Assembly (NCBI GenBank): GCA_004297075.1 | Contig: SCVK01000396.1 | Location: 62,001-126,000, forward strand | Origin: Chitinophagaceae bacterium | Lineage (GTDB): Bacteria; Bacteroidota; Bacteroidia; Chitinophagales; Chitinophagaceae | Length of the DNA: 64,000 nucleotides | Direction of reading: 5' to 3' | Shown: positions 26,103-35,379 of the stretch, in pieces | How positions within the stretch are numbered: position 1 is the first letter of the stretch | How the letters are laid out: the number at the start of each line of letters is the position of its first letter | Translations under genes and position numbers: made by a program | The notes under the pieces: generated by a model | What the model saw: the letters and a program-made list of their open reading frames with translations, nothing else | Database searches by the model: none | What the model was told of the DNA's origin: nothing

Positions 26103-27398
26103 TCAACCAAAAGATTTGTCCCTAATCATTTCATATAAAGAATATAGCTTGCTGAAATCATCAATTACCGTAGTTACAATCTGATCATTAGTCAATTCGT
26201 TTGACCCGGCAACATAATTCCTGCCGATGGTAAAATAATAGTGTCGCCAGTTATCGGTTGACAAAAATGCTTTAAGGGTGTCTTGTGTTTGAAATGAGTT
26301 GGCTTTTATAGTTTCACCAGAACCTGCTATGTCAATCCAATATTGATCACCAAGTCCAGCTAACAATGTATAAAATCGAGTCAGGTAGGTTTGGTCGTTT
26401 TGAATGTTGCGTGAAAAATATTCCCTATCCATACGCCCTGCTCCGGCCTTACCAGGCATCAGCCAAATACCTACATCGTTATATCTGACAATCACCTGCA
26501 TCCGCATAAAATTCAAAGGGGTTGTGTCAATCTCACCATATTTTTTCAGTGCTTCCCGGCTTCTTCCGTAACCTACCCATAATGCCTTTGCATTGTCATT
26601 ATGGTGAAAATTTGTTTCGATGTGGGCGACTATATGCTCTGGCTCATAATGATGATAGATTTGCCAGTTTTGCGGAATGTGTGGAACCAATCTTTCATTC
26701 AAATCATATAACCTGTTACGAACCAGTGTCCGTTCCATCAGCACCTCCTCAGTGTCTAAATGTGTTTTACCGGGCTGAAAAGCGAGGTGATGTTCTTTAC
26801 TAAAAAACTGTCCTGCAAAATTGATGTTGTCAATGTTGAAGTTGTTGTGCAGGGCATCTTTCAATGAAGAAAGGTTGCGATTGTTTTCATTATTCCTTCG
26901 CTCATTGGCAGGAAAGGTTTCTTCATACAAAGTTATCAGCCTGTCTGTTAGTGGTTCTGAAGCAGCAAACCATTGTTCGTATGTTTTTTTCAAATCTGCA
27001 CATGCCGATTGATCAGTTATTTTAATGAAGAGTTCTTTGTTTTTGAACCAACCGCCGTCAGTGAAATTACCCGATCCCACAAAGGCAAGCCAGGCTTCAT
27101 TCAATTTGAAAAGATAAAACTTAGGATGGAAGTATTCATCCAGATAAATACCTGCCTGCATTTTATTGTCATCCATGCGCTGTTTTATTTTTTTCAGAAC
27201 GCTGGGTGGTGTAGGCATGTGAATACCTGTTGTCAATGAGAATTTATTTGCATTCGTCGCATTGCGAATAAAGAAGTCATACATACTATCGGTTGTCATG
27301 CCGACAGCTATATACGCTTCGCTGATTTCGTTTTTGACTTTGGCAAATTCGAGCGTTAATTTTTCAATCGGAACTAAAGAGGGAGTTTCATTATTCAT
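26103..27398 (-). CDS. Phospholipase D-like (PLDc) nuclease-type protein
   Basis: 431 residues. The PLD half-site HPKFYLFKLNEAWLAFVGSGNFTDGGW (H-x-K, then GSGN-T) at about 91-117 is the HKD-type motif of restriction-enzyme-like PLD proteins. Only one such motif is obvious, so the active form is probably a dimer. The C-terminal 240 residues are unassigned (LWVGYGRSREALKKYG, WLMPGKAGAGRMDREYF). In defence systems PLDc domains often cut DNA or lipids. The start is 18 bp downstream of the AbiJ/AbiC-like gene at 27417. Confidence 0.7.
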   Translation of the reverse strand: MNNETPSLVPIEKLTLEFAKVKNEISEAYIAVGMTTDSMYDFFIRNATNANKFSLTTGIHMPTPPSVLKKIKQRMDDNKMQAGIYLDEYFHPKFYLFKLNEAWLAFVGSGNFTDGGWFKNKELFIKITDQSACADLKKTYEQWFAASEPLTDRLITLYEETFPANERRNNENNRNLSSLKDALHNNFNIDNINFAGQFFSKEHHLAFQPGKTHLDTEEVLMERTLVRNRLYDLNERLVPHIPQNWQIYHHYEPEHIVAHIETNFHHNDNAKALWVGYGRSREALKKYGEIDTTPLNFMRMQVIVRYNDVGIWLMPGKAGAGRMDREYFSRNIQNDQTYLTRFYTLLAGLGDQYWIDIAGSGETIKANSFQTQDTLKAFLSTDNWRHYYFTIGRNYVAGSNELTNDQIVTTVIDDFSKLYSLYEMIRDKSFG

Positions 27399-27416
27399 AA
27401 CAGTTATTTATATCTA

Positions 27417-28382
27417 TTAAAATATAGGTTCCTCATTCACTAATTCTGCGGCTTCACCGTTGGTAGCAAGGAAAATGATGGCGATTTCCGAAACAACACC
27501 TACCAAGAGTTTTGCGTATTTGATTTCAAGCCCTTTAAAATCCGCATCTTTCCCATGCCCGGTTCCATAAGCATTTCTAAGTTCTGTAACCCCATGAACG
27601 ATGGATGCGATGCCACCTAATACCTGTTTGATGGATCGTTCAGCTTCTTCGGGATCGTCAGCGTCTTTTGGTTTAAAGTCAAGCGTATTTGATGTTTCTT
27701 TTATCAGTCTTTGGAAGGTCCAATTTGGGTCTTCCGCTATTCCTTTTTGCTTTAAAATTGATTTGCAGATTGTTTCCAGTAATTCTTTGGCAGTGCCGAT
27801 TGCGATGTCCGTGTTTTTTTGTACGGCATCTACCATTAAATTGATTTTGCTGTTTACGTAATCTGTATTTAGGTATTTTTTGATCTCAGTTTTTTTTGCT
27901 GATAGAAGTGCGCCACCTTCTGTTTTCTTCCTGCCGGAAAAAACAGGCCTGCCGGAAATTTCGTTTGTTTGTATTACTTCAAAGTCATCCGCTCCGAGAA
28001 GGCGGTTATAAATAGATACCATTTTTTCCTGTTCATCCGGGCTGGTTCTTATCGTAGGATGTACGGTTTCACATAGAAACCGTAGGTATAATTCATCGGT
28101 ACAATGCGTAAGGTTAAACCTGTGATCAGTGAATATCCAGTCTAGTTCCCAATCGTAGTTCAACACGGTATGTTTGTAGATGTCTTTGTAAGCTGTATTG
28201 AATTCAGCGCGATTATCCGTTGAAGGCATTTTGTTCAAATCAAAAAGCCTGGAAAGAAAATCCGGTTCCGTTAGCCTGCCGTGATACCACAATTTTCCTA
28301 TTGTTAGTTCATCCGCTATAGCAAGCCGTGTAATACTTGTAATTCCATTTTGTTCCTGCATGTTGTATAAATTAAATGCCAT
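27417..28382 (-). CDS. AbiJ-NTD3 / Abi_C-like HEPN protein (abortive infection)
   Basis: 321 residues, first gene of the minus-strand operon. The N-terminal half (LFDLNKMPSTDNR, DIYKHTVLNYDWELDWIF, RFLCETVHPTIR) matches the AbiJ_NTD3 domain as I remember it. The C-terminal half (about 150-310) matches the Abi_C HEPN domain: KELLETICKSILKQKG, then VTELRNAYGTGHGKDADFKG with R269-x6-H276, the HEPN ribonuclease signature. Members act in abortive infection, where the HEPN part is thought to attack RNA. The upstream 300-bp gap to the sigma-factor gene must contain the operon promoter. Confidence 0.78.
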   Translation of the reverse strand: MAFNLYNMQEQNGITSITRLAIADELTIGKLWYHGRLTEPDFLSRLFDLNKMPSTDNRAEFNTAYKDIYKHTVLNYDWELDWIFTDHRFNLTHCTDELYLRFLCETVHPTIRTSPDEQEKMVSIYNRLLGADDFEVIQTNEISGRPVFSGRKKTEGGALLSAKKTEIKKYLNTDYVNSKINLMVDAVQKNTDIAIGTAKELLETICKSILKQKGIAEDPNWTFQRLIKETSNTLDFKPKDADDPEEAERSIKQVLGGIASIVHGVTELRNAYGTGHGKDADFKGLEIKYAKLLVGVVSEIAIIFLATNGEAAELVNEEPIF

Positions 28383-28683
28383 GAAAATTTGAGTACAGTC
28401 TTAATGGGGGGGAGAAAAATAAGCCGTATTGCGACTAACAACGTTGCTTCGGTATGATGGATTAACCAGGATAATCTGCTTGACGGACGGCTACCTTGTT
28501 AGACCCAAACTGGTGTAAAACTATACAAATTCTAATAGAATTTTATTCACCGATATTTAGACGGTTGCATTTGTGATGATGCAGCCTTTTCCGACCTTTA
28601 ACTGCCTTTTAAATTGGTGGTTATTAAAGAATTATTACTTTTCCTGTAGATTTATATCGTGAAACCATCAAATCCGAATTGCA
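28383..28683. other. Divergent intergenic region, no gene seen
   Basis: About 300 bp between the minus-strand abortive-infection operon and the plus-strand sigma-factor gene. It must carry promoters for both. No open frame of note, repeat or RNA was recognised. It is also a possible boundary between the accessory island and the SusC/SusD locus. Confidence 0.5.
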
Positions 28684-29247
28684 ATGAAATCCTACCCAAC
28701 ATACTCCGATCAGGAGTTGGTGCGTCTGCTCCAACGGGGGGATCATGCGGCCTTTTCAGTCCTTTATGAACGGTATTGGGAAATGCTGTTGGGTATGGCG
28801 TTTAACCGTTTGAAAGATCTTAGCGCGGCAGAAGATATCGTACATGATGTTTTTACCAGTCTTTGGAAAAACAGGGAATCCTTAAACATTCAATCCTTTA
28901 AGAACTGGATGGCTACGGCGGTTAAGTATATGATCATACGGGCTGCTGACAGGGCCTCTCTTGAAGAGCGATTTACTGAAGAGCAACGCAAAAACGAGGT
29001 AGTAGAAAATACACTTGCCGATAGCATGGCTGACAAGCAAATGGCCGCCATGCTTGCATCTGAGATCAACCGTCTGCCTGAGAAATGCCGTATCGTTTTC
29101 CAACTCAAACTGCAAGGCCTTTCCAACAGCGAGATTGCTGATGAAATGGGAACGACTGTAAAAACGGTTGAAAACCAGGTCAATCGTGGGAATCATTCCT
29201 TAAAAGTGGCTATGAAAAATTATTTTTTCTCCCTTCTCTTCATCTAA
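28684..29247 (+). CDS. ECF RNA polymerase sigma factor (FecI-like)
   Basis: 187 residues. Region 2 is at about 20-90 (FSVLYERYWEMLLGMAFNRL, AEDIVHDVFTSLWKNR) and region 4 at about 115-170 (LPEKCRIVFQLKLQGLSNSEIADEMGTTVKTVENQV), the usual ECF layout. It is the first gene of a FecI-FecR-SusC-SusD set, so it is expected to be released by the FecR protein at 29351 when the SusC at 30621 binds ligand, and to activate that uptake locus. Confidence 0.93.
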   Translation: MKSYPTYSDQELVRLLQRGDHAAFSVLYERYWEMLLGMAFNRLKDLSAAEDIVHDVFTSLWKNRESLNIQSFKNWMATAVKYMIIRAADRASLEERFTEEQRKNEVVENTLADSMADKQMAAMLASEINRLPEKCRIVFQLKLQGLSNSEIADEMGTTVKTVENQVNRGNHSLKVAMKNYFFSLLFI

Positions 29248-29350
29248 TAGAGGCGCTAAGATTACCCCAACAATAAATTTTCTTTAAAAAATTGTTACCT
29301 CCTGTGGGTGCAAATATCTATTCACGTCACTTGACTATAACGACCGTATT

Positions 29351-30484
29351 ATGGAATTACCTGAAAACTTGCAAGCTGCTATTCAAAACTACCTTTCCGG
29401 TAACGCAACGGAAGCTGAAAAGCAATTGGTGAATGATTGGTATTATTCTTTTTCGGATGAAACCGTTGAGATTCCGGCTGATGTGCAAGATCTTAAGGAA
29501 CAGGTTAATCAAAGGATCAAATCACGTTTGAGCAATACCCTTCAAATCCCGATGGCGGCAGAAACAATCGTAGTGCCTATGTGGAAGAAAGTGGCAAGGT
29601 CTGCTTCCGTAGCTGCTGTACTGTTATTGGTTGCGGCAGGCGGCTGGTTGTATTTCACTAACAAGTCTGCAAAGGAATCAGCGTCTGTTCAAAATAATTC
29701 TCCGTATAAAAACGATATAGCAGCGCCGGTATCCAATAAAGCTACATTGACAATAGACGGGGGGAATCCAATTGTTTTAAGTGATCTGAATAATGGGTCA
29801 CTGGAAAAAGCTGGTGTGGCTGGCGCGTTCAAGACAGGCGATAACAAACTTTCTTACAACGGTAATACAACAGTAGTTATTTATCAAACCTTATCCAATC
29901 CAATTGGAAGTAAGCCACAAGAGTTGTCTTTGCCTGATGGTTCTATGGTATGGTTAAATGCAGGGTCCTCTATACGATATCCTTCAAAATTTACAGGTGC
30001 TGAGCGTTCCGTGTCCATGACAGGTGAAGCTTATTTTGAAGTAAAGCATGATGCAGCACAACCATTCAGGGTAAACGCAGGAAGCCAGGTTATAGAAGAT
30101 CTCGGAACCACTTTTAATGTGAAAGCATACAAAGATGAACCGGTGATGAAAACAACACTCGTAGAAGGTATTGTAAAGATCGGAAATATTACCCTGAAAC
30201 CGGGTGAGCAACTCAATGGAAAAAAAGTGATCGAGGCGAATGTTGCGCAGGAAACTGCCTGGAAGAATGGACAGTTTTATTTCAGCCACAACACGGTTGA
30301 ATCCATTCTGCAACAGGCGATGCGCTGGTATGATATAGAAGTTGAATACCAGGGAAAGGTGAATGAAACCTTTACTGTGAATGTGGACAGGGATCTGCCG
30401 ATTTCCAAACTCTTGCAGTACATGGAAAAATCAGGCGGGGTGCATTTTGAGATAGAGGGTAAAAAAGTGATTGTAAAACCCTGA
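29351..30484 (+). CDS. FecR-family anti-sigma factor
   Basis: 377 residues. Cytoplasmic N-terminus (about 1-80) that should hold the sigma factor, one TM helix at about 86-104 (SASVAAVLLLVAAGGWLYF), a FecR beta domain in the periplasm (about 190-290: SLPDGSMVWLNAGSSIRYPSKF, VSMTGEAYFEVKHDAAQPF, VIEDLGTTFNVKAY) and a C-terminal DUF4974-like region (FTVNVDRDLPISKLLQYMEKSG). It responds to the STN domain of the SusC downstream and relays the signal to the ECF sigma factor. Confidence 0.92.
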   Translation: MELPENLQAAIQNYLSGNATEAEKQLVNDWYYSFSDETVEIPADVQDLKEQVNQRIKSRLSNTLQIPMAAETIVVPMWKKVARSASVAAVLLLVAAGGWLYFTNKSAKESASVQNNSPYKNDIAAPVSNKATLTIDGGNPIVLSDLNNGSLEKAGVAGAFKTGDNKLSYNGNTTVVIYQTLSNPIGSKPQELSLPDGSMVWLNAGSSIRYPSKFTGAERSVSMTGEAYFEVKHDAAQPFRVNAGSQVIEDLGTTFNVKAYKDEPVMKTTLVEGIVKIGNITLKPGEQLNGKKVIEANVAQETAWKNGQFYFSHNTVESILQQAMRWYDIEVEYQGKVNETFTVNVDRDLPISKLLQYMEKSGGVHFEIEGKKVIVKP

Positions 30485-30527
30485 CAAAACAGGGATTCTA
30501 TAATAGCAAAGTGGCGTACACAAAAAA

Positions 30528-30552
30528 CCGTCCCGGATTTGGCCCCGGAACG
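30528..30552 (+). repeat. Hairpin between the FecR and SusC genes
   Basis: 9-bp arms (ccgtcccgg at 30528-30536, ccggaacgg at 30544-30552) with one mismatch and a 7-nt loop, located in the 136-bp gap between the anti-sigma gene and SusC. Not followed by a T tract. It may limit read-through from the regulators into the receptor gene, or be part of the SusC promoter region. Confidence 0.4.
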
Positions 30553-30620
30553 GCAGATTGTTCAGGTCACTAATAATAGTCTTGACGGACACTCATTGTA
30601 AACCCAAACACACCAAATCT

Positions 30621-33600
30621 ATGCAATTGACTGCTCTTTGCAAAGTGCTGCGCTATCAGGCACTTTTTAACCCTAAAAGCTGGCTGATCATGAAGCTGAC
30701 CACCATTCTGATCCTCGCCGGATGCCTTCAGGTTTCCGCCAGGACCTTCGCCCAAACTGTAACGCTCTCAGTGAAAAATACTTCACTGGAAAAAGTGTTT
30801 CTTGAAATCAAGAAGCAGACCGGTTACAATTTCGTCTACAATGATCGCTTCGGCAGCACCGCTAAACCTGTGACTGTCGCTGTAAAACAGCAACCTCTCG
30901 CAAGCGTACTCGAAGAATGTTTTCGTGATCAGAATTTCACATATGAGATTATTGACAAAACAATCATCATTAAAGAAAAGCCATCACAAAAAAAAGATAA
31001 CGGTGCGAACGAAGTAGTGCCTGTCCCGCCGGTTGATGTGCACGGGATGGTGAAGGATGAGAATGGTAAACCTGTTGTGGGAGCCGGTGTGCGTGTTAAG
31101 GGGACCAATAGGGGAACAACAACAAATGAAAATGGTGAGTTTACATTGATAGGTGTTGATGACAAGGCTACGCTTATTATTAGCGCAGTGAATATTGAGA
31201 CAAGTGAAGTGGGAGTAAATGGAAGGAAGGAGATTAATCTAGTAGCAAAAGCGAAAATATCAAAATTGGAGGATGTTGTTGTAAACAAAGGATATTATTC
31301 AACCTCGCAAAAATTGAATACAGGGAGCGTCGGTAAGATAAGTTCTGATGAAATAAGTAGGCAGCCCGTTCCCAATATATTAGCTACACTAGCTGGTAGG
31401 ATTCCCGGACTGGTAATAACTCAAAGTACCGGCGTAACAGGAGGCAAAATAAATGTTCAGATAAGAGGGAGAAATTCAATTGCACAGGGATCGGAACCCC
31501 TGTTCATTATTGATGGAGTACCCTTTGCGGCAAACAATAACAATGTCAATCAACTAACTTCTGCATTGTCTTCTTATGCCGGGCAGGGATTAAGCCCGTT
31601 GAGCAGTCTTAATCCGTCTGATATAGAAAGTATTGTGGTGTTAAAGGATGCGGATGCAACAGCTATCTATGGAAGCAGGGGTGCAAACGGTGTAATGCTT
31701 ATCACGACAAAAAAGGGTAAAGCCGGAGTAACCAAAATAAGCATCAATGTCAATCATGGAATGAACAAAGCCACCAGAACATCAGACATGCTCAACACGC
31801 AACAATATGTTTCCATGCGTAGAGAGGCATTTAATAATGATGGTGTGGCACCGGATATTTTCAGCGCTCCTGATCTATTGATATGGGATACGACCCGGAA
31901 CACGGACTTCAAAAAGATTTTTACAGGTAATACTGCCAGCCTCACAGACATGCAGGCTTCGATCTCGGGCGGCGATGTCAGAACGCAATTTTTAATTGGG
32001 GGAAGTTATCGGGAGGAATCCAGCGTGTTTCCCGGAGAGCTGGGATATAAAAAAGGATCCCTGTCACTTAACCTTAATCACATTTCTACGGACAAGCGGT
32101 TTACCGTTAATCTAAGTACCATTTACAATACGGATAAAAATATTTTACCTCTAAATGATTACACTTCGTTCAAAACACTATCCCCTAATTTACCTTCCTT
32201 AACGGACAGCACCGGAAAGTTGGTATGGGAGATGGGTGGTGTCCCGTTTGAAAATCCATTGGCCTATCTACAGCAAGGTTATGTTTCCAAAACTGACAAC
32301 CTGTTGAGCAATATGCAAATTGGTTATGAAGTTCTACCCGGACTTTCTCTTAAAGTAAGCTTGGGATACAATACAACATTGGTTGATGAAAAATCGTCAA
32401 TACCGAAATCAAGTCAAAATCCGCAGGCTTCATTTGGTGGAAGCGCCATTTTTGGTAATAACTCATTTAAAAGCTGGATTATAGAGCCGCAGGCTGCTTA
32501 CAATGTAAATTTGTTCAAAGGGAAATTTTCGTTTCTATTAGGCGGAACGCTACAGGAAATTGTCAACAAAAGATTGACCATCCAGGCGTCAGGTTATACT
32601 AATGACGCAATGCTCGGATCTGTAGCAGGAGCAACCAGTCTGACGGTAACTGATGGGATTACACAGTATAAATACGGCGCCATCTTTGGCAGGTTGAATT
32701 ACAATTATGCAGACAAATACCTATTCAACTTTTCGGGGCGAAGGGATGGTTCAAGCCGTTTCGGACCGGAAAAACGATTTGCCAACTTTATGGCAGGTGG
32801 CGTGGCGTGGATTTTTTCCAATGAAAAATTCTTAAAAGATAAAACCGGCGTTCTGAGTTTTGGGAAAGTCAGGGCAAGCTATGGCACGACAGGTAATGAT
32901 CAGATAGGTGATTACCAATACCTTGATGTCTGGTCAAATTATCCTTACCGCTACCAGGGTAGCTCTTTGGTGCCGACAAGGCTTTTGAACCCTGATTACG
33001 GATGGGAAGTAAACCGAAAGCTGGAATTCGGTGTTGAGCTTGGTTTTATAAATGACCGCATTTTGTTTTCCGGAAGTTTCTACCGGAACAAAAGCGATAA
33101 CCAGTTAATCAATTACAGACTCCCGGCGCAAAGCGGGTTTTCCAGTATCATCAAAAATTTTCCTGCAATAGTCGTGAACTCGGGGCTTGAGTTTAGTGTG
33201 AATACGAAAATCATTTCGTCGAGTGGTTTTAAATGGAGTTCATCAGCAAATATTACCCTGCCGAAGAACAAACTGGTTTCTTTTCCAGGCTTAGCTACTT
33301 CATCGTATGCCAGCAGTTATGTCGTAGGCAATTCTTTGAACACTTATTATGGATATCATTTACTAGGTGTTGACCCGACAACTGGTATTTATCAATTTGA
33401 AGATGTAAATAAAGACGGTTCAATTGGTATCGAGGACTATGTTCCATCCGTTAATCTTGATCCCCAGTTTTACGGCGGAATAAATAACCTGTTTGAATTT
33501 AAAGGTTGGGAGCTATCTTTTTTCCTAGAATTTAAAAAGCAAATGGGGTATAATTATAACAATTACCCGATTTATAATTTTACGCCGGGTGGAATGTATA

Positions 33601-33947
33601 ATTTACCTTCTGTATTCTTAGACCGTTGGCGAGTTCCGGGTAACCAAAATGCCATTCAGCAATTGACCCAGACTTTTACGGCTGCATACGATGGTCAATA
33701 TTATTTTTCAAACTCTGACGGCATATTCAGCGATGCTTCTTTCATAAGATTAAAAAATGTTTCGCTGTCCTATCTTTTGCCAGCACCGGTGCTGAAAAAA
33801 TTAAGCGTCCAAAATGTCAGGCTCTACCTGCAGGGGCAAAACCTCTTCACGATAACAAAGTTTAAAGGATCCGATCCTGAAACTCAGAACTTATTTATTC
33901 TTCCTCCACTCAGTACCGTAACTGCCGGAGTTCAAATCACTTTTTAA
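30621..33947 (+). CDS. SusC/RagA-family TonB-linked receptor with STN domain
   Basis: About 1108 residues from the ATG at 30621 (MQLTALCKVLRYQALF; a longer frame upstream lacks this family start). Long signal region ending AGCLQVSARTFAQ, then an STN signalling domain (LSVKNTSLEKVFLEIKKQTGYNFVY), a carboxypeptidase-regulatory-like domain (VHGMVKDENGKPVVGAGVRV), the plug (ILATLAGRIPGLVITQSTGV, LFIIDGVPF, DIESIVVLKDADATAIYGSRGANG) and a barrel that ends in VTAGVQITF with a terminal aromatic. The STN domain links it to the FecI/FecR pair. With the SusD at 33958 it should import an oligosaccharide or peptide-like nutrient; which one is unknown. Confidence 0.93.
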   Translation: MQLTALCKVLRYQALFNPKSWLIMKLTTILILAGCLQVSARTFAQTVTLSVKNTSLEKVFLEIKKQTGYNFVYNDRFGSTAKPVTVAVKQQPLASVLEECFRDQNFTYEIIDKTIIIKEKPSQKKDNGANEVVPVPPVDVHGMVKDENGKPVVGAGVRVKGTNRGTTTNENGEFTLIGVDDKATLIISAVNIETSEVGVNGRKEINLVAKAKISKLEDVVVNKGYYSTSQKLNTGSVGKISSDEISRQPVPNILATLAGRIPGLVITQSTGVTGGKINVQIRGRNSIAQGSEPLFIIDGVPFAANNNNVNQLTSALSSYAGQGLSPLSSLNPSDIESIVVLKDADATAIYGSRGANGVMLITTKKGKAGVTKISINVNHGMNKATRTSDMLNTQQYVSMRREAFNNDGVAPDIFSAPDLLIWDTTRNTDFKKIFTGNTASLTDMQASISGGDVRTQFLIGGSYREESSVFPGELGYKKGSLSLNLNHISTDKRFTVNLSTIYNTDKNILPLNDYTSFKTLSPNLPSLTDSTGKLVWEMGGVPFENPLAYLQQGYVSKTDNLLSNMQIGYEVLPGLSLKVSLGYNTTLVDEKSSIPKSSQNPQASFGGSAIFGNNSFKSWIIEPQAAYNVNLFKGKFSFLLGGTLQEIVNKRLTIQASGYTNDAMLGSVAGATSLTVTDGITQYKYGAIFGRLNYNYADKYLFNFSGRRDGSSRFGPEKRFANFMAGGVAWIFSNEKFLKDKTGVLSFGKVRASYGTTGNDQIGDYQYLDVWSNYPYRYQGSSLVPTRLLNPDYGWEVNRKLEFGVELGFINDRILFSGSFYRNKSDNQLINYRLPAQSGFSSIIKNFPAIVVNSGLEFSVNTKIISSSGFKWSSSANITLPKNKLVSFPGLATSSYASSYVVGNSLNTYYGYHLLGVDPTTGIYQFEDVNKDGSIGIEDYVPSVNLDPQFYGGINNLFEFKGWELSFFLEFKKQMGYNYNNYPIYNFTPGGMYNLPSVFLDRWRVPGNQNAIQQLTQTFTAAYDGQYYFSNSDGIFSDASFIRLKNVSLSYLLPAPVLKKLSVQNVRLYLQGQNLFTITKFKGSDPETQNLFILPPLSTVTAGVQITF

Positions 33948-33957
33948 AATCACCAAC

Positions 33958-35337
33958 ATGAAAATCAGACCCTTATTATATTCTTCTGCAAGCAAATTAA
34001 TAGTGCTTTGCCTGACTTTTTCATCATGCAAAAAATTTATTGAGGTACCTATTCCTGTTAACCAGCAGGCTACTGTTACCGTTTTTTCGGATGAGGCGAC
34101 TGCAACCTCAGCCGTTAATGGATTGTATAGTTCTATGATGATACAAAATTTCGGAATACTAAACTCCGGAATTACTTTATACCCCGCGCTGTCGGCGGAT
34201 GAATTAATTAATACAAATCCGAATGCAACCATTTCATCATTCACGGAAAATACACTTAACTCTGAAAATACTATAATTGAATTTGACTTATGGAAGAGAA
34301 GTTTTAATTATATCTACCAAACGAATGCCATACTAAAGGGATTGTCGAATTCCAATTCACTAAGTATGGCGGTAAAAAATCAGCTTATGGGGGAAGCTAA
34401 ATTCGTAAGGGCGTTGTGTTATTTTTACCTAATTAACATTTTTGGTGATGTTCCCTATATCGTAACCACCGACTACCAGGAAAATTCAGTTGCTGCAAGA
34501 GTACCAAAAGCGACTATTTATAACAGCATACAAACTGAACTACAGGAGGCAAGCAATTTATTAGGAAACGACTATCCCTCAACGGGAAAAGTCAGACCAA
34601 ACAAATGGGCAGCAATATCTCTTTTAGCAAGAGTTTATTTATATCGGGAAAATTGGGCAGCAGCAGAGCAAACAGCCTCGCTTGTTATCAATTCCGGTAT
34701 TTACAGTCTCTCGGGCTTAAATAATGTTTTTGTAGCAAACAGTACAGAGGTGATTTGGCAATTAATGCCTGTTTTGACCTTTCTGAATACGGCTGACGGT
34801 CTTACATTTATTCCTTTCTCGGCTACTGTCAGGCCTGCCTATGGTTTGACCGCGCAGTTGATGAATTCTTTTGAAACAGGTGACCAAAGATTGAGTTCAT
34901 GGACAAAAAGCAATATAGTCAGCGGTGTAGTTTATTACTATCCATTTAAGTATAAGGTGAGAAGCGGCAGCGCAGTCACGGAGTATAATACCCTGTTTCG
35001 CTTACCGGAATTGTACCTGATCAGGGCTGAGGCAAGAACCATGCAAAATAAAATAGCAGAAGCAAAAACTGACCTGAATGTTATCAGAACACGCGCCGGT
35101 CTTTCAAATTCTTCTGCTGGATCACAGGTATCTATGGTAACCGCAATTGAGCATGAAAGGCAAATTGAATTTTTTGCCGAATGTGGTCACCGTTGGTTTG
35201 ACTTAAAACGAACTGGCCGCGCTGATGCCGTTTTAGGATCTATCAAGACTAGCTGGCAAGCAACTGATGCATTGTATCCAATACCGTTAACAGATATCCA
35301 GACGAATCCAAGTCTTACCCAAAATCCAGGCTATTAA
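33958..35337 (+). CDS. SusD/RagB-family nutrient-binding lipoprotein
   Basis: 459 residues. Lipoprotein signal with the lipobox Cys at about residue 24 (LTFSSCKKF). The N-terminal SusD-like region has VFSDEATATSAVNGLYSSMM, the TPR-like central part AKFVRALCYFYLINIFGDVPYI, and the SusD C-terminus contains RLPELYLIRAEARTMQ and IEHERQIEFFAECGHRWFDLKRTGRA. It is the surface partner that closes over the SusC channel. It begins 10 bp after the SusC stop. Confidence 0.94.
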   Translation: MKIRPLLYSSASKLIVLCLTFSSCKKFIEVPIPVNQQATVTVFSDEATATSAVNGLYSSMMIQNFGILNSGITLYPALSADELINTNPNATISSFTENTLNSENTIIEFDLWKRSFNYIYQTNAILKGLSNSNSLSMAVKNQLMGEAKFVRALCYFYLINIFGDVPYIVTTDYQENSVAARVPKATIYNSIQTELQEASNLLGNDYPSTGKVRPNKWAAISLLARVYLYRENWAAAEQTASLVINSGIYSLSGLNNVFVANSTEVIWQLMPVLTFLNTADGLTFIPFSATVRPAYGLTAQLMNSFETGDQRLSSWTKSNIVSGVVYYYPFKYKVRSGSAVTEYNTLFRLPELYLIRAEARTMQNKIAEAKTDLNVIRTRAGLSNSSAGSQVSMVTAIEHERQIEFFAECGHRWFDLKRTGRADAVLGSIKTSWQATDALYPIPLTDIQTNPSLTQNPGY

Positions 35338-35379
35338 TTAGTTGCCAAGTACCCATTTAACATCTAAAAATTTAAACAA

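Noticed and set aside
11581-28382. CRISPR-Cas or type I restriction system
   Set aside because: No repeat array, Cas gene, HsdM/HsdS or DNA methyltransferase was found in the island.
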